Shown here: positions 1 to 10,600 of the stretch, one piece after another
Position numbering within the stretch: the stretch's first letter is position 1
Layout of the letters: each line of letters begins with the position of its first letter
Source: Struthio camelus
Lineage: Eukaryota; Chordata; Aves; Struthioniformes; Struthionidae
Assembly: GCF_040807025.1 (NCBI RefSeq)
Contig: NC_090945.1
Span: forward strand, 77,228,088-77,292,087
DNA length: 64,000 nt
Direction of reading: 5' to 3'
Position numbers and translations under genes: made by a program
Notes under the pieces: model-generated
The model's database searches: none
Told to the model about the DNA's origin: nothing
The model's input: the letters and a program-made list of their open reading frames with translations, nothing else

Positions 1-779
1 ATAACAGACCCAATAAAAGCCTACACTATTGCTAGGTAGCAACGCTGAGTTATCACAACAGCGTATCCAGCTTTACTTTCCATGTCTTTAATAGCAGACA
101 AGACCATCCTACTTCCTTTTCATTTTCAAGGAGCTGCCACGCACCCACCACAGTTATTTCATTCATCTACTCAGAACAATTGTAGCGCCCTGATCCTGTG
201 CAAATCCCCCGCTGTCAGAAGGAGCCGTGGGTCCTCAGCAGATCCGGAAAACAGGCCAAAAGTCTCTGCCTTTGGAGTCCCCAGATACATGACAGATGCC
301 AGGATTGAGTTTTAGTGTGGAAAGAGGCTTGAAAGCAACCAAGGAGCCAAGCAGACTCAGCAGCGCTGCTGCTGGGAATAGCACAGCATTTCTTGACTCG
401 CCTGTGGCCCTCTCATTGCTTCCCACCGGCTCCCTTGGACCACGACTACGAACAAGCACTTGCGGCTCCTGCGGTTTATGGAACTGGTTGGGTTTTGACA
501 TTCAAAAATAATAACTAAAAATTATTTCTAGAGTACAAACACCTTCTCTGGGAAAAGTCCCCTTTCTTTCTGAGCGTGCTCCGTTCGTACAGCCAAGCAG
601 CAGTGCGCTCTGTGCTGTACCGTCTACCTTCAAAATGCGGGAGGTAGGAGAACACAAAAATAAGAGGACTATTAGATGGCAGACCTAGTAAGCTACCTCT
701 ACTGACAAAGAGTCTTCAGCGTTACAAAAGCCCCTCAAATATGTTTTAGCTAGAAGCGTATGAACATCAGTCTTTTGAA

Positions 780-1420
780 AGCATTTTTTTCTAATTAGCT
801 GTCTGCAGTTCAGGAAGCCTCTGTCATATGGCGCACAGCGCTCTCTTCTCCAGTGCAGGTCCGCCTTGTCCTAGAGACCTACGCGCAATTTGCTCGGCTA
901 AGGGGTGCTAATGCTTCAAGACGCAGTAGGCATTTTCTTAATTGCTGAAAAACTTCAACAAATTATAACCACCCTACAATTTGGCAGGTTAGAAAAGCAG
1001 CACTTAAAGAGCCTTGTTAAATGCATGACTTAAACCTTCACCCTAGGCTATTTTTAAAATTCATCTGTCTGCACTCCAGGAGAAGGCAGGAGGGAGGCAG
1101 GCACAAATATATGCATGATGCATGTCTAAAATGTTGATTGCTGAATTAGTCAGAAATAAGCTACAATCTTTTTGGCCGTTAATAAATCATTGTGGAGAAA
1201 TTGTGCTGGAGCTCGGGTCACTGGGATAGCCGCAGCTTCGTACCGTTCCTCCAGAGAGCGCGCGTTGGAGCGAGATTTATGGAGGAGCCGGGTAAGGAAA
1301 GAACCCGTAGGACATCACCTCCTCGCAACCGTCAGGGTTTTAAGGCCTAATTTACAGATTGCCTTCCACTGACAGGTGTGCGCTTTTAATCATGCGAATT
1401 ATAAAGTGCCCACTTGTCAC
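780..1420. promoter_or_regulatory. Candidate conserved non-coding element
   Basis: The stretch is dense in TAAT-core and related motifs: TAATTAG near 795, AATTAGTCAG near 1144, TTAATAAATCA near 1179, and an octamer-like ATGCGAAT near 1393. A TGCTGA half-site and a TCAG lie close together near 1139-1153, resembling a loosely spaced MAF-type site. It shows no repeat signature and no reading frame. Conservation is inferred from composition only; no alignment was possible. Confidence 0.25.
1205..1330. other. Small CpG cluster in A+T-rich flank
   Basis: About a dozen CpG dinucleotides fall within roughly 125 bases, including a GCGCGCG run near 1258, while the surrounding kilobase is CpG-poor. On the plus strand an ATG at 1279-1281 opens five codons' worth of sequence ending in a consensus donor (GTAAGG at 1292-1297). 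That could be a first exon or chance; no partner exon was found. Confidence 0.25.
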
Positions 1421-3955
1421 GGTGCTGCAAATCAAGAGATGCAGAAAGACCTACACAGGAGTTAGTGTAAATGAAAAAAAATAAGGGTGCTCCATCTCTC
1501 CCGTAAGCCAGTGTCGCAAGGCATTTACGCCACACACTGTCGACATCAGGATTAATATGAATTTATACAGTAAAATAAGGACCTGGCCTTACTTGAGCCC
1601 GTCAGAGAGCTCTCTGGTAGAGACAACATTTAAAGGTTTTCAATGCATTCTTTTTTTATTTTGCTAGTATCTTACTCCCGTACCTTTACTGGGAATGGAA
1701 GCAGGTTTAGGAATAGGCAGTTCTCCACTCACATTTTCGTTCATAATACGTCTGCTTTTAACTGCCTTGCCTACAACCTTAAGACAAGGTAACATCTGAT
1801 ATGAAAATAAACGTGCACTGAGTTCGAATCTAAAATGTTGGGGTAGCAGAGTTAACGGTGGGATGTAAGGCCTTTCAGCTCTGTGCTGCTGGGACTAGAG
1901 TGCACAAAAAATATTGCAACTTGATGGCTATTCGGTATCTTTTTGAAAAGGTCTTAGAGACCTCAATCTCATTCCTAATAAAAGCAGAAAAGTACATCAC
2001 ACCATGGCACTGGTTGGACTCCTTCCTAAAATGACAGATCAGGGAAAAGAGCTCTCATACTGCGTCTGGACACAGCATCACAGAGTTTCCTTGGCAGAAA
2101 TGGTAATCTTTCCCTCTGGGAAGCCCAAGACAAGATATTCCTGTCCCTCTTACCTGCTCAGAAGCCTGAAAGGGAAACTGTAGAAGGATTTAGGATGTCA
2201 AAAATAATATGAAGCCCTAAAGGTTTTCATTACTAACAGTCCTTAAGTGAGAGCTGGAGAGACTAACAGGAGCTTGTTTTTTGGATGAAACAGCCGGACA
2301 CACACAACCAAGCTGGATTGCGCACCATCACGCAAAAGACAGATAAAATACTTGGGGATTAAAATGTTCTCACAGGCCCAAAGGCTCAATCAACATCATG
2401 CTCTTGGCCTAAGGAAATAAAACAGATTTTAAGAGAACAGGTAAAATTAGTCCTTACTGTCACCAAACGTGTATCAAAGGTGACACAGAAGGACACAAGC
2501 TTCTGCGGTTAACAGAAACATCATAGACAGGATTGCCTCACCTCTGAGCATCACCCCAGAGCTGTATCACCATCCCTGTGAGCCCCAACCAAGGCAAGGA
2601 AGGCGCAAGCTCGGCAGCCACAACGCAGTCACTCCCTGCAGCAACCCTGGCCTGCCTAGCCGGTCTCTCTGAAGCACGCCAACCCCTATGCTGGGCAATT
2701 TACCTTCGCAGCCTGGCGGCTCATACGCCATGTGGCCGCAGCCATAGCTCTGCACTTGGCTCTTTAGCCCTGTTTCTGTCTCACGGTGCTCTAGCCCTGG
2801 TCCCCAGGATCATCCTCCCCAGTCACCTTGCCCTTCACTCCAACGCCCCCCAGATTACTGATGTTCCACCTCACCCCTGGACCACGCTTCTTAGCCAGCT
2901 TCCTAGTCCAGGACTGGTCTTCTCTCATCCTGGACTTCACCTTGCCCAACTTTGTTACCTGGCTCAGATTTCACATTTACCCCATCCCCTGCAAAAACAC
3001 AGTCTGGAATCTGACCCTAGGTGAGAACTTCTTCCTGCAGTTGCTACATGCTTCACCCCACAGCAGTGTCAAATCTGACTGCAGACCAGAATTTAGCTCT
3101 GATAGATCTGATATTTCAAGTGGTATCAGAAGCAGACTAAGAGCTTAACTGAAGCAGCAGGGACTGACCCATCACAACAGCCCGTATGTTTGCAAAGGTC
3201 ATTCAAATCAAAGCAGATCAGTTCCACAACGGGCTATCCAGGGGTGGTGGAGATGGAAATTAAAAGATCTCTTGCACTGGATTGCATTCAGTGGAGAACC
3301 AACACATGGAGCAAAATAGAAAAGCATTTTTTGTGATAAGGGAGGCCAGCTCTATCATTCTAAAGCACCTTAATTAAAAAAATCCAAAAGAATGATAATA
3401 ATTCGGGATCAACCAACAGTTCGGAAATGCACAAGTTGCCAAAGCTCATCGCAAAAAATCTGCTAAATAAAATCAAGCATGATTTTTTCCACCAGCTGCA
3501 AATTTTCTTAATAGTCCCTACAGCAGTAGAGAGAGGCAGGAATTTAATACTGAGGAGCAAGATACCTTGAACACTAAAGCTGCAGAAAAAAGTTATTCTC
3601 AGAGCTCCCCCTTGCACTGTTTTTGAAGAGGAGCTTCAGGCACCTGCTCTTCACCTCAAGTATGCTTACTGTGAAGGAGTTGCTATGGCTGATCATCACC
3701 TGCAGATGAAAGCAGCATTTTGCACTATCTCCCCCGTTTTCTTAGGTCAGAGAACACAGTCCTACAGAAAACATTTATTTTGAAAGACTACAGAACAGGT
3801 AATCTTCCTTACTGGAAAGTAAAACCATCTGTTTCCTAGCACAGCCAGAACTAAGACGGACTGAGTAGGGACAAGAAAACTGCAATCGCAGGATGCAGAA
3901 AGGCATCAGTCTGCTGTAAATAAGGATCAATAGAAGACATACACACTTAATAAGC

Positions 3956-3961
3956 TTTATT
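3956..3961 (-). terminator. Candidate RNF4 distal poly(A) signal
   Basis: On the minus strand this is AATAAA. It is followed downstream (about 3930-3950) by a GU-rich stretch resembling a downstream element. Other minus-strand AATAAA hexamers in the presumed 3'UTR are at 7355-7360, 6926-6931, 5169-5174 and 4778-4783. This is the best of the distal ones by its downstream context, but which sites are used cannot be told from sequence. Confidence 0.35.
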
Positions 3962-4185
3962 AGCAGCAACATAATTCAAAATCATACATTTACATAGCAG
4001 CTGTTCAGGTCCATCATAAAACATTTGTTTTAAGACTAACTAAATAAGATAACAAGTAGGCCTCTGATGCAGTGCATTTGCATATGGATATGATTCGGGT
4101 TAACATGCTCCAGAAGATGCTTACACACAAAGAGATGGCCAGCCTGAAAAAGAAGTATTTTTTCTTCTCTGCAAAGTGGAGAACC

Positions 4186-4310
4186 TCAAAAAAAAAAAAA
4201 AACTTAAGAGAGAGAGAGAGAGAGAAAGAGGGAGAAAGTACACACACAAGAGAGAGAGGTAGAGAGAAGAACTTTAGGGCAACAGCATCTTTTTTTTTTT
4301 TTTTCCTCGC
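4186..4310. repeat. Simple repeats: A-run, (AG)n and T-run
   Basis: An A-run of about 15 bases ends near 4200, an AG-rich microsatellite spans about 4207-4270 with a short ACACAC block inside, and a T-run follows near 4291-4304. On the minus strand the microsatellite would be a CU-rich tract in the RNF4 3'UTR, a possible binding site for polypyrimidine-binding proteins. This role is inferred. Confidence 0.8.
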
Positions 4311-4992
4311 ATTTGTTTTGGTTGGTGAAGAAATAAAACAGCCTGACATTCACACCCCCATACGCCTAGTCCTCTCCTCAACGTTCCTCATCCTCCTCTC
4401 CAGTAAGATGGCTTGTACGTTGAAGTGTACACGTAAACTACAACAGGAACATGAGCAAAGTCAACAACTAAACAGCAGTGGATACCTTAACACACTGCAG
4501 TCCTTTAAAGCAAACCATCTGTCACTGGTTCCCAGTTTCCCCCCATTCACGAGCCCACATCGGCATTTGCCCTAACCCCCATTTCTCTAGTAGGACTGGG
4601 ACCTCTCATGTTGTAACCGCTCCTCTAAGTACGAGGCAATATCTGCCCCCTTGCCCATACACATAAACTGACCAAACAAACTAACAACTTTTTTGCATTA
4701 AGGATTTTTTTCCCCTCAACACAATCAATATAGTGTGATTAAAAGAAAGAGTACTTCTGATTCATCAAATTATTAGTTTTATTTCCACCTGTTAAAAGAA
4801 CTGTTTGCCTACCGGTAGTCCAACATAGATGTGACATATAAACATGAATACAATTAAATACAGGAAAAATTGAACTATATACAACAAGACATACATTTAC
4901 ATAATGAAAAAATCTTTATATTATCTATCAGTTCTTGCCAATGTCATCTGTTATACTGAAACATCACCGGAACTCAAACATTTTGGGGTTTC

Positions 4993-5022
4993 TTTTTTTT
5001 TTTTTTTTTTTTAAAAAAAAAA
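4993..5022. repeat. T20-A10 homopolymer junction
   Basis: Twenty T residues are followed directly by ten A residues. The RNA would form a short A/U hairpin. It lies inside the presumed RNF4 3'UTR. Confidence 0.8.
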
Positions 5023-7467
5023 GTATAATGCAATGTTAACCTTTTTCCTTGTGGTATTGAGAGCTTAAAATTTGTTTTAAGATGCACAAAATTTGTGGCA
5101 ATTCACAGGGTACACAAAGCTATAAAAAATTTCTTGAATATTTTATAGTTTTTGATTTCTAAAACATATTTATTGAGACACAAACTATAAAGTGATATTT
5201 ACATGGAGGGAATTGTGCAAAGTCATTGTAGGCTACAGCTAGTACACTATGAAAGATGTGCGAACACATCATTCAACCTCATCCCCAGACGTAACCCCTT
5301 AAATCTTTTCTTCCCTACCATACAGTCGCCTCCCAAGTAAAACTGGCCATAAGTTTTTGGGCTTTTTTTCCTTTTTTAAGCCGGTGGGAGAAAGTGTGCG
5401 TCTGTGGTCCTTAAATATCTAGACAATTTTTCGTTTGGCTGCTTCTCTTCATGCAATTGATGTTTTAAGCAATCTATAGCATTACGTTTTGTTATCTTAT
5501 TTGCTTTTTGGGACATAAATCACAACCTTTGTTGCCCCTGTACTATCTTAAGATTGCTCTGTTCATTTGCCTGTAGTTTATATTACCAACAGGAAGCACA
5601 CAATTACTAAACATTTGTATCTTTTTAATAGTTACAGTATTGCCAGAACACAGAGCCTGCATTTTCCTGCTAACAACGCTAAACCCAAGCTAACCAGAAC
5701 TGGGGCAGGGAAGGTATTGCATTTCTTCAGCTAGCCTTTGTGGAACAAAACTCCTCATGTATTACTACATCCAGTAACACCCCTAAAGATTCTAATAAGA
5801 AATTTTACTCTTGGGTTGCAATCTTCAGTCAAGAAATTGAGATAGCTAATTAGAAGACTAATTAAAGGCTTCTTGTAGATCCCTAGGACAGGTTAGCAAA
5901 GATACATCACATATCAGCAATGTTAACTAAAGGCGTCCTACCGTTGTGTTGTATTAGAGCACAGAAAAGGCTTCTAACAGCTTTCATAATCAACAAACTT
6001 TCAAAGTGGCCGACGGTTTAGTTTTGGGCTGTTTTGCAGACTGAATTTCAACTTTTATAAATGCTGCTACCGCATATGTGGACCATAAAATACCGATTTT
6101 AATCATCTCACCTACATTTACTTATTACAATTCTGTTTGCATCAGCCCATCTGGGACTTCCCATCAGCTTGTAGATTTGTGCTGTAACAGGTTTAAAGTA
6201 GACATTTATAACTCAGCCGGGGGCAGGACTAGTAACTGGTAACGGTGCATAATCCTTCCTTGTTTTAGCAGTAAAATCCTCACCTAGGACACATGTCTCA
6301 GGGTTTTGTTTGTTTGTTTTTAATTAAAGATGCACATTTTAACTCCCAGGGCAAAGGGAGATTCAACTTCTCTTTCAAAAAGCTTCTAAGTCAACATTAC
6401 TACCAAACCTCATTTAAACCTCAAATTTATAAATTTATGGTAATATAGTTATTATTAATCCTATACACCAGGCCAAAACCAGTCAGGTGTCAGTATAGCA
6501 ACTGAAGAGAACAGTGAAGTGAACATACTGAACTTTAAGCATATGCTGGGTACACTGATATAGTAAAAAGATCTGTCTACGCAGTTTGGTATTCAGCTGA
6601 CAAAAGCAAAGCACACAATTCGTTGCTTATTCATCACTAGCAAGCCTAGAGAAGACTATTTTCTCCTTAGTTATAAGGAGAGAGCACTACAAAACAATAG
6701 TAAACCCAAGAGACCATTTCATCATGGTAGAAAATAAACTCACTATTTTGATTCCGATACAGGGATTCTTGGCAGTTAAAACATTAAAAGAAATATTTTC
6801 ACATTGTACATGCTGTAATTTGGCTAGGTACTTTAGATCTCATGGAGTTCATAGACATCTACATGTTCAAGCCTTCTGCTTAAAAAAAAAAAAAAAAAAC
6901 TGATTGCTGGTTAACAGCAGGCTATTTTATTGCATTACCCTGGCTGTCAATTTAATATTGATTTACGATTAAATGTTCAATTGTTACAGAACTTATACTC
7001 TTGGGCAAAGATAGCTTAGCAGAAAGCAATATAGTAATGAGCATAGTATAGGATAAAAATGAAAGTGTAATGAAAAGTGTTCATCTGTATTTTGAAAGGT
7101 ACATATTCCATATCTGCGTGTGATGGTGGGAGTAATTTAAAGAGTAAGAAATAACAAAATATTCAGACCCCTCTTATTCGAGCATTAAAAAAGTAGAAGG
7201 AAATGGATTAGCTGCTTCATTTCCAAGATAGGCCGCTGGTCTAGTTTATAGACAGTCATAGACTTAACATTATAACCCGTGACATAACAAGCAGCAGCTT
7301 GGACCATAAAAAAGCTGTTTATATATGTACAAGTTATTCTCAAAAAACCTCAGTTTTATTACATTTGGATGTGTGTACAACCTGCTGCTCCTTAAATCTT
7401 CAGAGCACTGAAAACATGACATTTTCCCCAAAAATCCAGTTGAGTCTGTCCTGAGAAATAGAAGTAC

Positions 7468-7617
7468 TCATATATAAATTGGATGATATTGTCTGTGAGT
7501 GAGTTTTTTCCTACAGGTTGGGCAGGAGTTGGCATTCCTAAGGGAATCACGGAGGCACTGACTACAGAAGACATGGCCGCATTTGGTTGACACAATAAGT
7601 CGTCCACTTTGCACAAT
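7468..7617 (-). CDS. RNF4: RNF4 terminal coding exon (second half of RING, stop)
   Basis: Residues 146-194, with C158, H160, C163, C166, C177 and C180, then the HPIYI C-terminus and TGA (7470-7468). The acceptor is a pyrimidine tract ending TTCCAG. The exon continues into the 3'UTR. Confidence 0.97.
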   Translation of the reverse strand: MVQSGRLIVSTKCGHVFCSQCLRDSLRNANSCPTCRKKLTHRQYHPIYI

Positions 7618-10600
7618 CTGGAAGAAAAGAAATCACAACAGGTATTTGGAACGGGGAATTTAGCTGCTCTGTTGCTACCAGGCAGAGAGCACTTGGAGTA
7701 TCTATAATTGTACACTACCGCTATAATAAGGAACCCAAAGATCTTTCAGTGCCGTCTTGGAAAGTGTTTCCATCACTGCACACTACTAAGAAGTGACCGA
7801 GTTCCAGACTACTTAGACCTTAAAGCCAAGGCCGGACTTTAGAGACAGCTGTCTGTACTTTCCCACATAACCTAACACAAGTCTACAGTGCACCCACTTC
7901 CCACAAATGAGCGGAGATGACAACGCGTGGATCCTTACCTCTGAGTAGCCATCCATACAAATCGGACAACTAACAGTACCAGAAGGCCTTGTGATAGGGA
8001 AGACAGAAAGAAAGAACACATATGTATTAGTTTCGCAGTGCACTGAGGACTACTGACATACAGCATGTAATGTAATCATTCGATTCCCCAGATTAGATAT
8101 GACATAGTTAACTTGAAGATCCCCGCATACCTTTAACTGTTTGTTGCATTTAATAAGCATTTAGGGTCTCCCTTACTTAAGGGAAACAACTCCTTGTTTT
8201 TCATTCAACTATTACATTAAAGGGAAAATAGGAAAGAGAGGCAATCCATCACCCCGCTCTATCATTAAAAGTAACAGCAGTCTTTAGCACTGTGTGTGTA
8301 CAGCAGTAGTCATCTTCAACAGATTACAAGTGATTTTTGTAACAAGAATAGTTTTCGAAACTATCCATTCTCAAAGTGAAGAGGTTGACAAATTAAAACA
8401 TCCCAAATTCTAATTTAGCAGCATCCTAACCTAATAAGCCACACACACCCAAGAACTCCTTCCTTAAAAAAAGGCACAGTAACATGAAGCATATTTTGCA
8501 GGCAGTCTGTTTCTTTTATGTACTGAAAGCATTTTAGTGTCTCTCAAGCCATAGTGGATGATACATTATCTAATGTTTTCAAGCAGACCAGAAAAAGGCT
8601 TCTTTTTTTCCCCTCCTAAGAATGAGTTTTCTACTAGAAAAAACAATTGCATTGAGTTTTAGCTCCGGAATCAAACACAAGCTTAGAAATTGACTTCTCC
8701 ATTTTATATTGGAAATTAAACTTTAGAAAGTCTAATATATAACCATAACTTTTCTGATGTTTGCATTTTCACCAGTTTACCCTTGCCTAAGGAGTTTTTC
8801 GATACATTCGGAACACCGAGTATGTTGAGAATTCTGCAGAGCTCCCCAACAAAGCTAAGTTACAAAGCTAAGTTACAAATAAGTGACTTCCGTATCCTAG
8901 CTGTCAAACTCTAAGTTTAACCAATAAATATCCAAAACTGGACTGAGTTCTGCATAGTCCTGCCAGTTCCACCCCTTCACACAGTGTGTGTTTCAGGTCG
9001 GGGGACGGTAGGAGGAAGCGGCCCTCAAGATGCCTTATCTTGGAAAATACTGTGACTAGTCTAGTCTTAGAGAAGGTTACTTCTTGCAGCATATAAGCCT
9101 ATGCAGGTCAGAGAGGAACACACTTGCATGAGGAAGCCTTCAAAAATTAATTCCCAGTTCAGAGAAGACAGTCTGCTGCTGTTACTAGGTTGAGTCACAG
9201 ACATACCCTCCTGCCTTCAGCCTCCAAGACAGCTGCACTGCATGTACTAGGCACTAACAGACATCGTTATTCCACATAAGGGAACTCATCATACTACGAG
9301 TGCTAAATAGTACTCGGTATCAGAAAGAATAAGAGCTTCCTGCCACTTTTATTTACAGACAATCTCTATTTTAAATGAGTGTTGTAAGCTAGTTTCATAG
9401 GCCCTTACCATGAACTCTTGTGCCCCTTCTGCTGGCCTAGGCTTTATCACGTTATCTCCCACGCTAAGCATCATCCTTTTAATTATTAATTAAATAAGAG
9501 TAAAAAGCATGAGCTATCCCTCATCCCCTACTCCTTAATTTGAAGTCAAACAACAAATACTATTGACATCTACCTAGCTTCACATACGTAATTTTAACTC
9601 TAATTTCCCCATTTTCAATACCGAAATTCTTTATGCAGCAGCTGTAGCACCAACTCAATGATGAATTACAACTGGTGACAACCTCCGCACGAGCAAGGGT
9701 AAATTAACCCTGTAGTCTAACACTACGCTCTGTCGCAATTGGTACTTTTTCTGCCAGTGTTAAATGCTACAGTACTGAGTTGTTCTACCCTTACCTAAAT
9801 AGAGCAGGAGGCCTTTCAACAAAAGCTTGAGATTCATGCAATAAAGCACTGAATCTTTACATTAACTAAGCAATATTATTTACTTAAAGAAAAAAAAAAA
9901 AAAGAAATCTACAAGTCCATCAACCAAATGTGCTGTGTTAGAACACTACAGGCACTTTAGGAGCCATAAGCAAGTTCCTAAATCAGTTCCTAAATAAGAA
10001 CTGACCAACAAAATTTCCATATCCAAGTTCTTCCCTACATTGCCTTCTAGTAATCCAAAAGTCTTGAAGCACACTAAAAAGATAATAAAAAGATCAGCGT
10101 ATGGAGTTGCTTCTCAAGATTATTGATACATTCACAAAACGTGCACAAGTGCTCTGTTAGAAAGAGTCTACCGATGTACTTTAACGTGCCTCCCTGTATT
10201 TTATAAGAAACAAAGGTACTGGTAGAGATTCTAGACAATACAAAAATACATGTTGCAAGAGCTCATCACTGCTTGCACAAATGTTTGATTATTTATCACA
10301 ACATAAGTTTTAACTCAAAAGATTGCTGTGCCAAGCAGTACCTCACTTGAGGGTAACTGAAAGAAAGAAAACCTGAGAGTTCAGACAGCAAGTAAACCAC
10401 TGTTTAAGTGAAACACCTAGAAGTAGCAGACATCAAAGTACGATAAGGCAGAACAATCTGGCCCGTGTAAAGCTTCACTGTTACACTGGGAATGTTTACA
10501 CTGCAGTCTTTGTCAATGCCTATACCACTTGAAATTCGGAACAAAACCCACCAATGCTCTTTGGTTTGAAAGTTATCCAGCACATCCCTTCTGCCAAGTT

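Larger units (their letters stand above)
1..3955. other. Flanking region beyond the RNF4 3' end, no gene recognised
   Basis: No exon of a recognised protein was found on either strand. By human synteny the next gene downstream of RNF4 would be FAM193A on the same strand, but I saw none of its exons. Contents worth noting: an A+T-rich, homeodomain-motif-rich stretch (about 780-1420), a small CpG cluster (1205-1330), and a C+T-rich stretch (about 2570-3020) with chance open frames. The rest is unremarkable. Confidence 0.6.
3956..7467 (-). other. RNF4: RNF4 3'UTR (probable extent)
   Basis: The region begins just after the RNF4 stop codon and lies in the same transcription unit. It is A+T-rich, lacks recognisable transposons and has no coding exon. 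Several poly(A) hexamers suggest alternative 3' ends, from about 110 nt up to 3.5 kb after the stop. The 3' limit is inferred. Confidence 0.45.

Noticed and set aside
2578-3024. 148-codon plus-strand open frame
   Set aside because: C+T-rich with low-complexity translation, no domain, no promoter or splice support, and overlapping frames equally open. It loosely resembles the unassigned repeat at 46.1 and 50.5 kb, but I could not match words in order, so I did not add it to that family.
4014-4575. Open frames of 111 and 167 codons
   Set aside because: They are produced by AG, A and T simple repeats in the RNF4 3'UTR; the translations are lysine/arginine/glutamate or serine/phenylalanine runs.
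7392-7715. 107-codon minus-strand open frame over the last RNF4 exon
   Set aside because: It is in a different frame from the RING; the true frame is fixed by the zinc ligands and the HPIYI stop.
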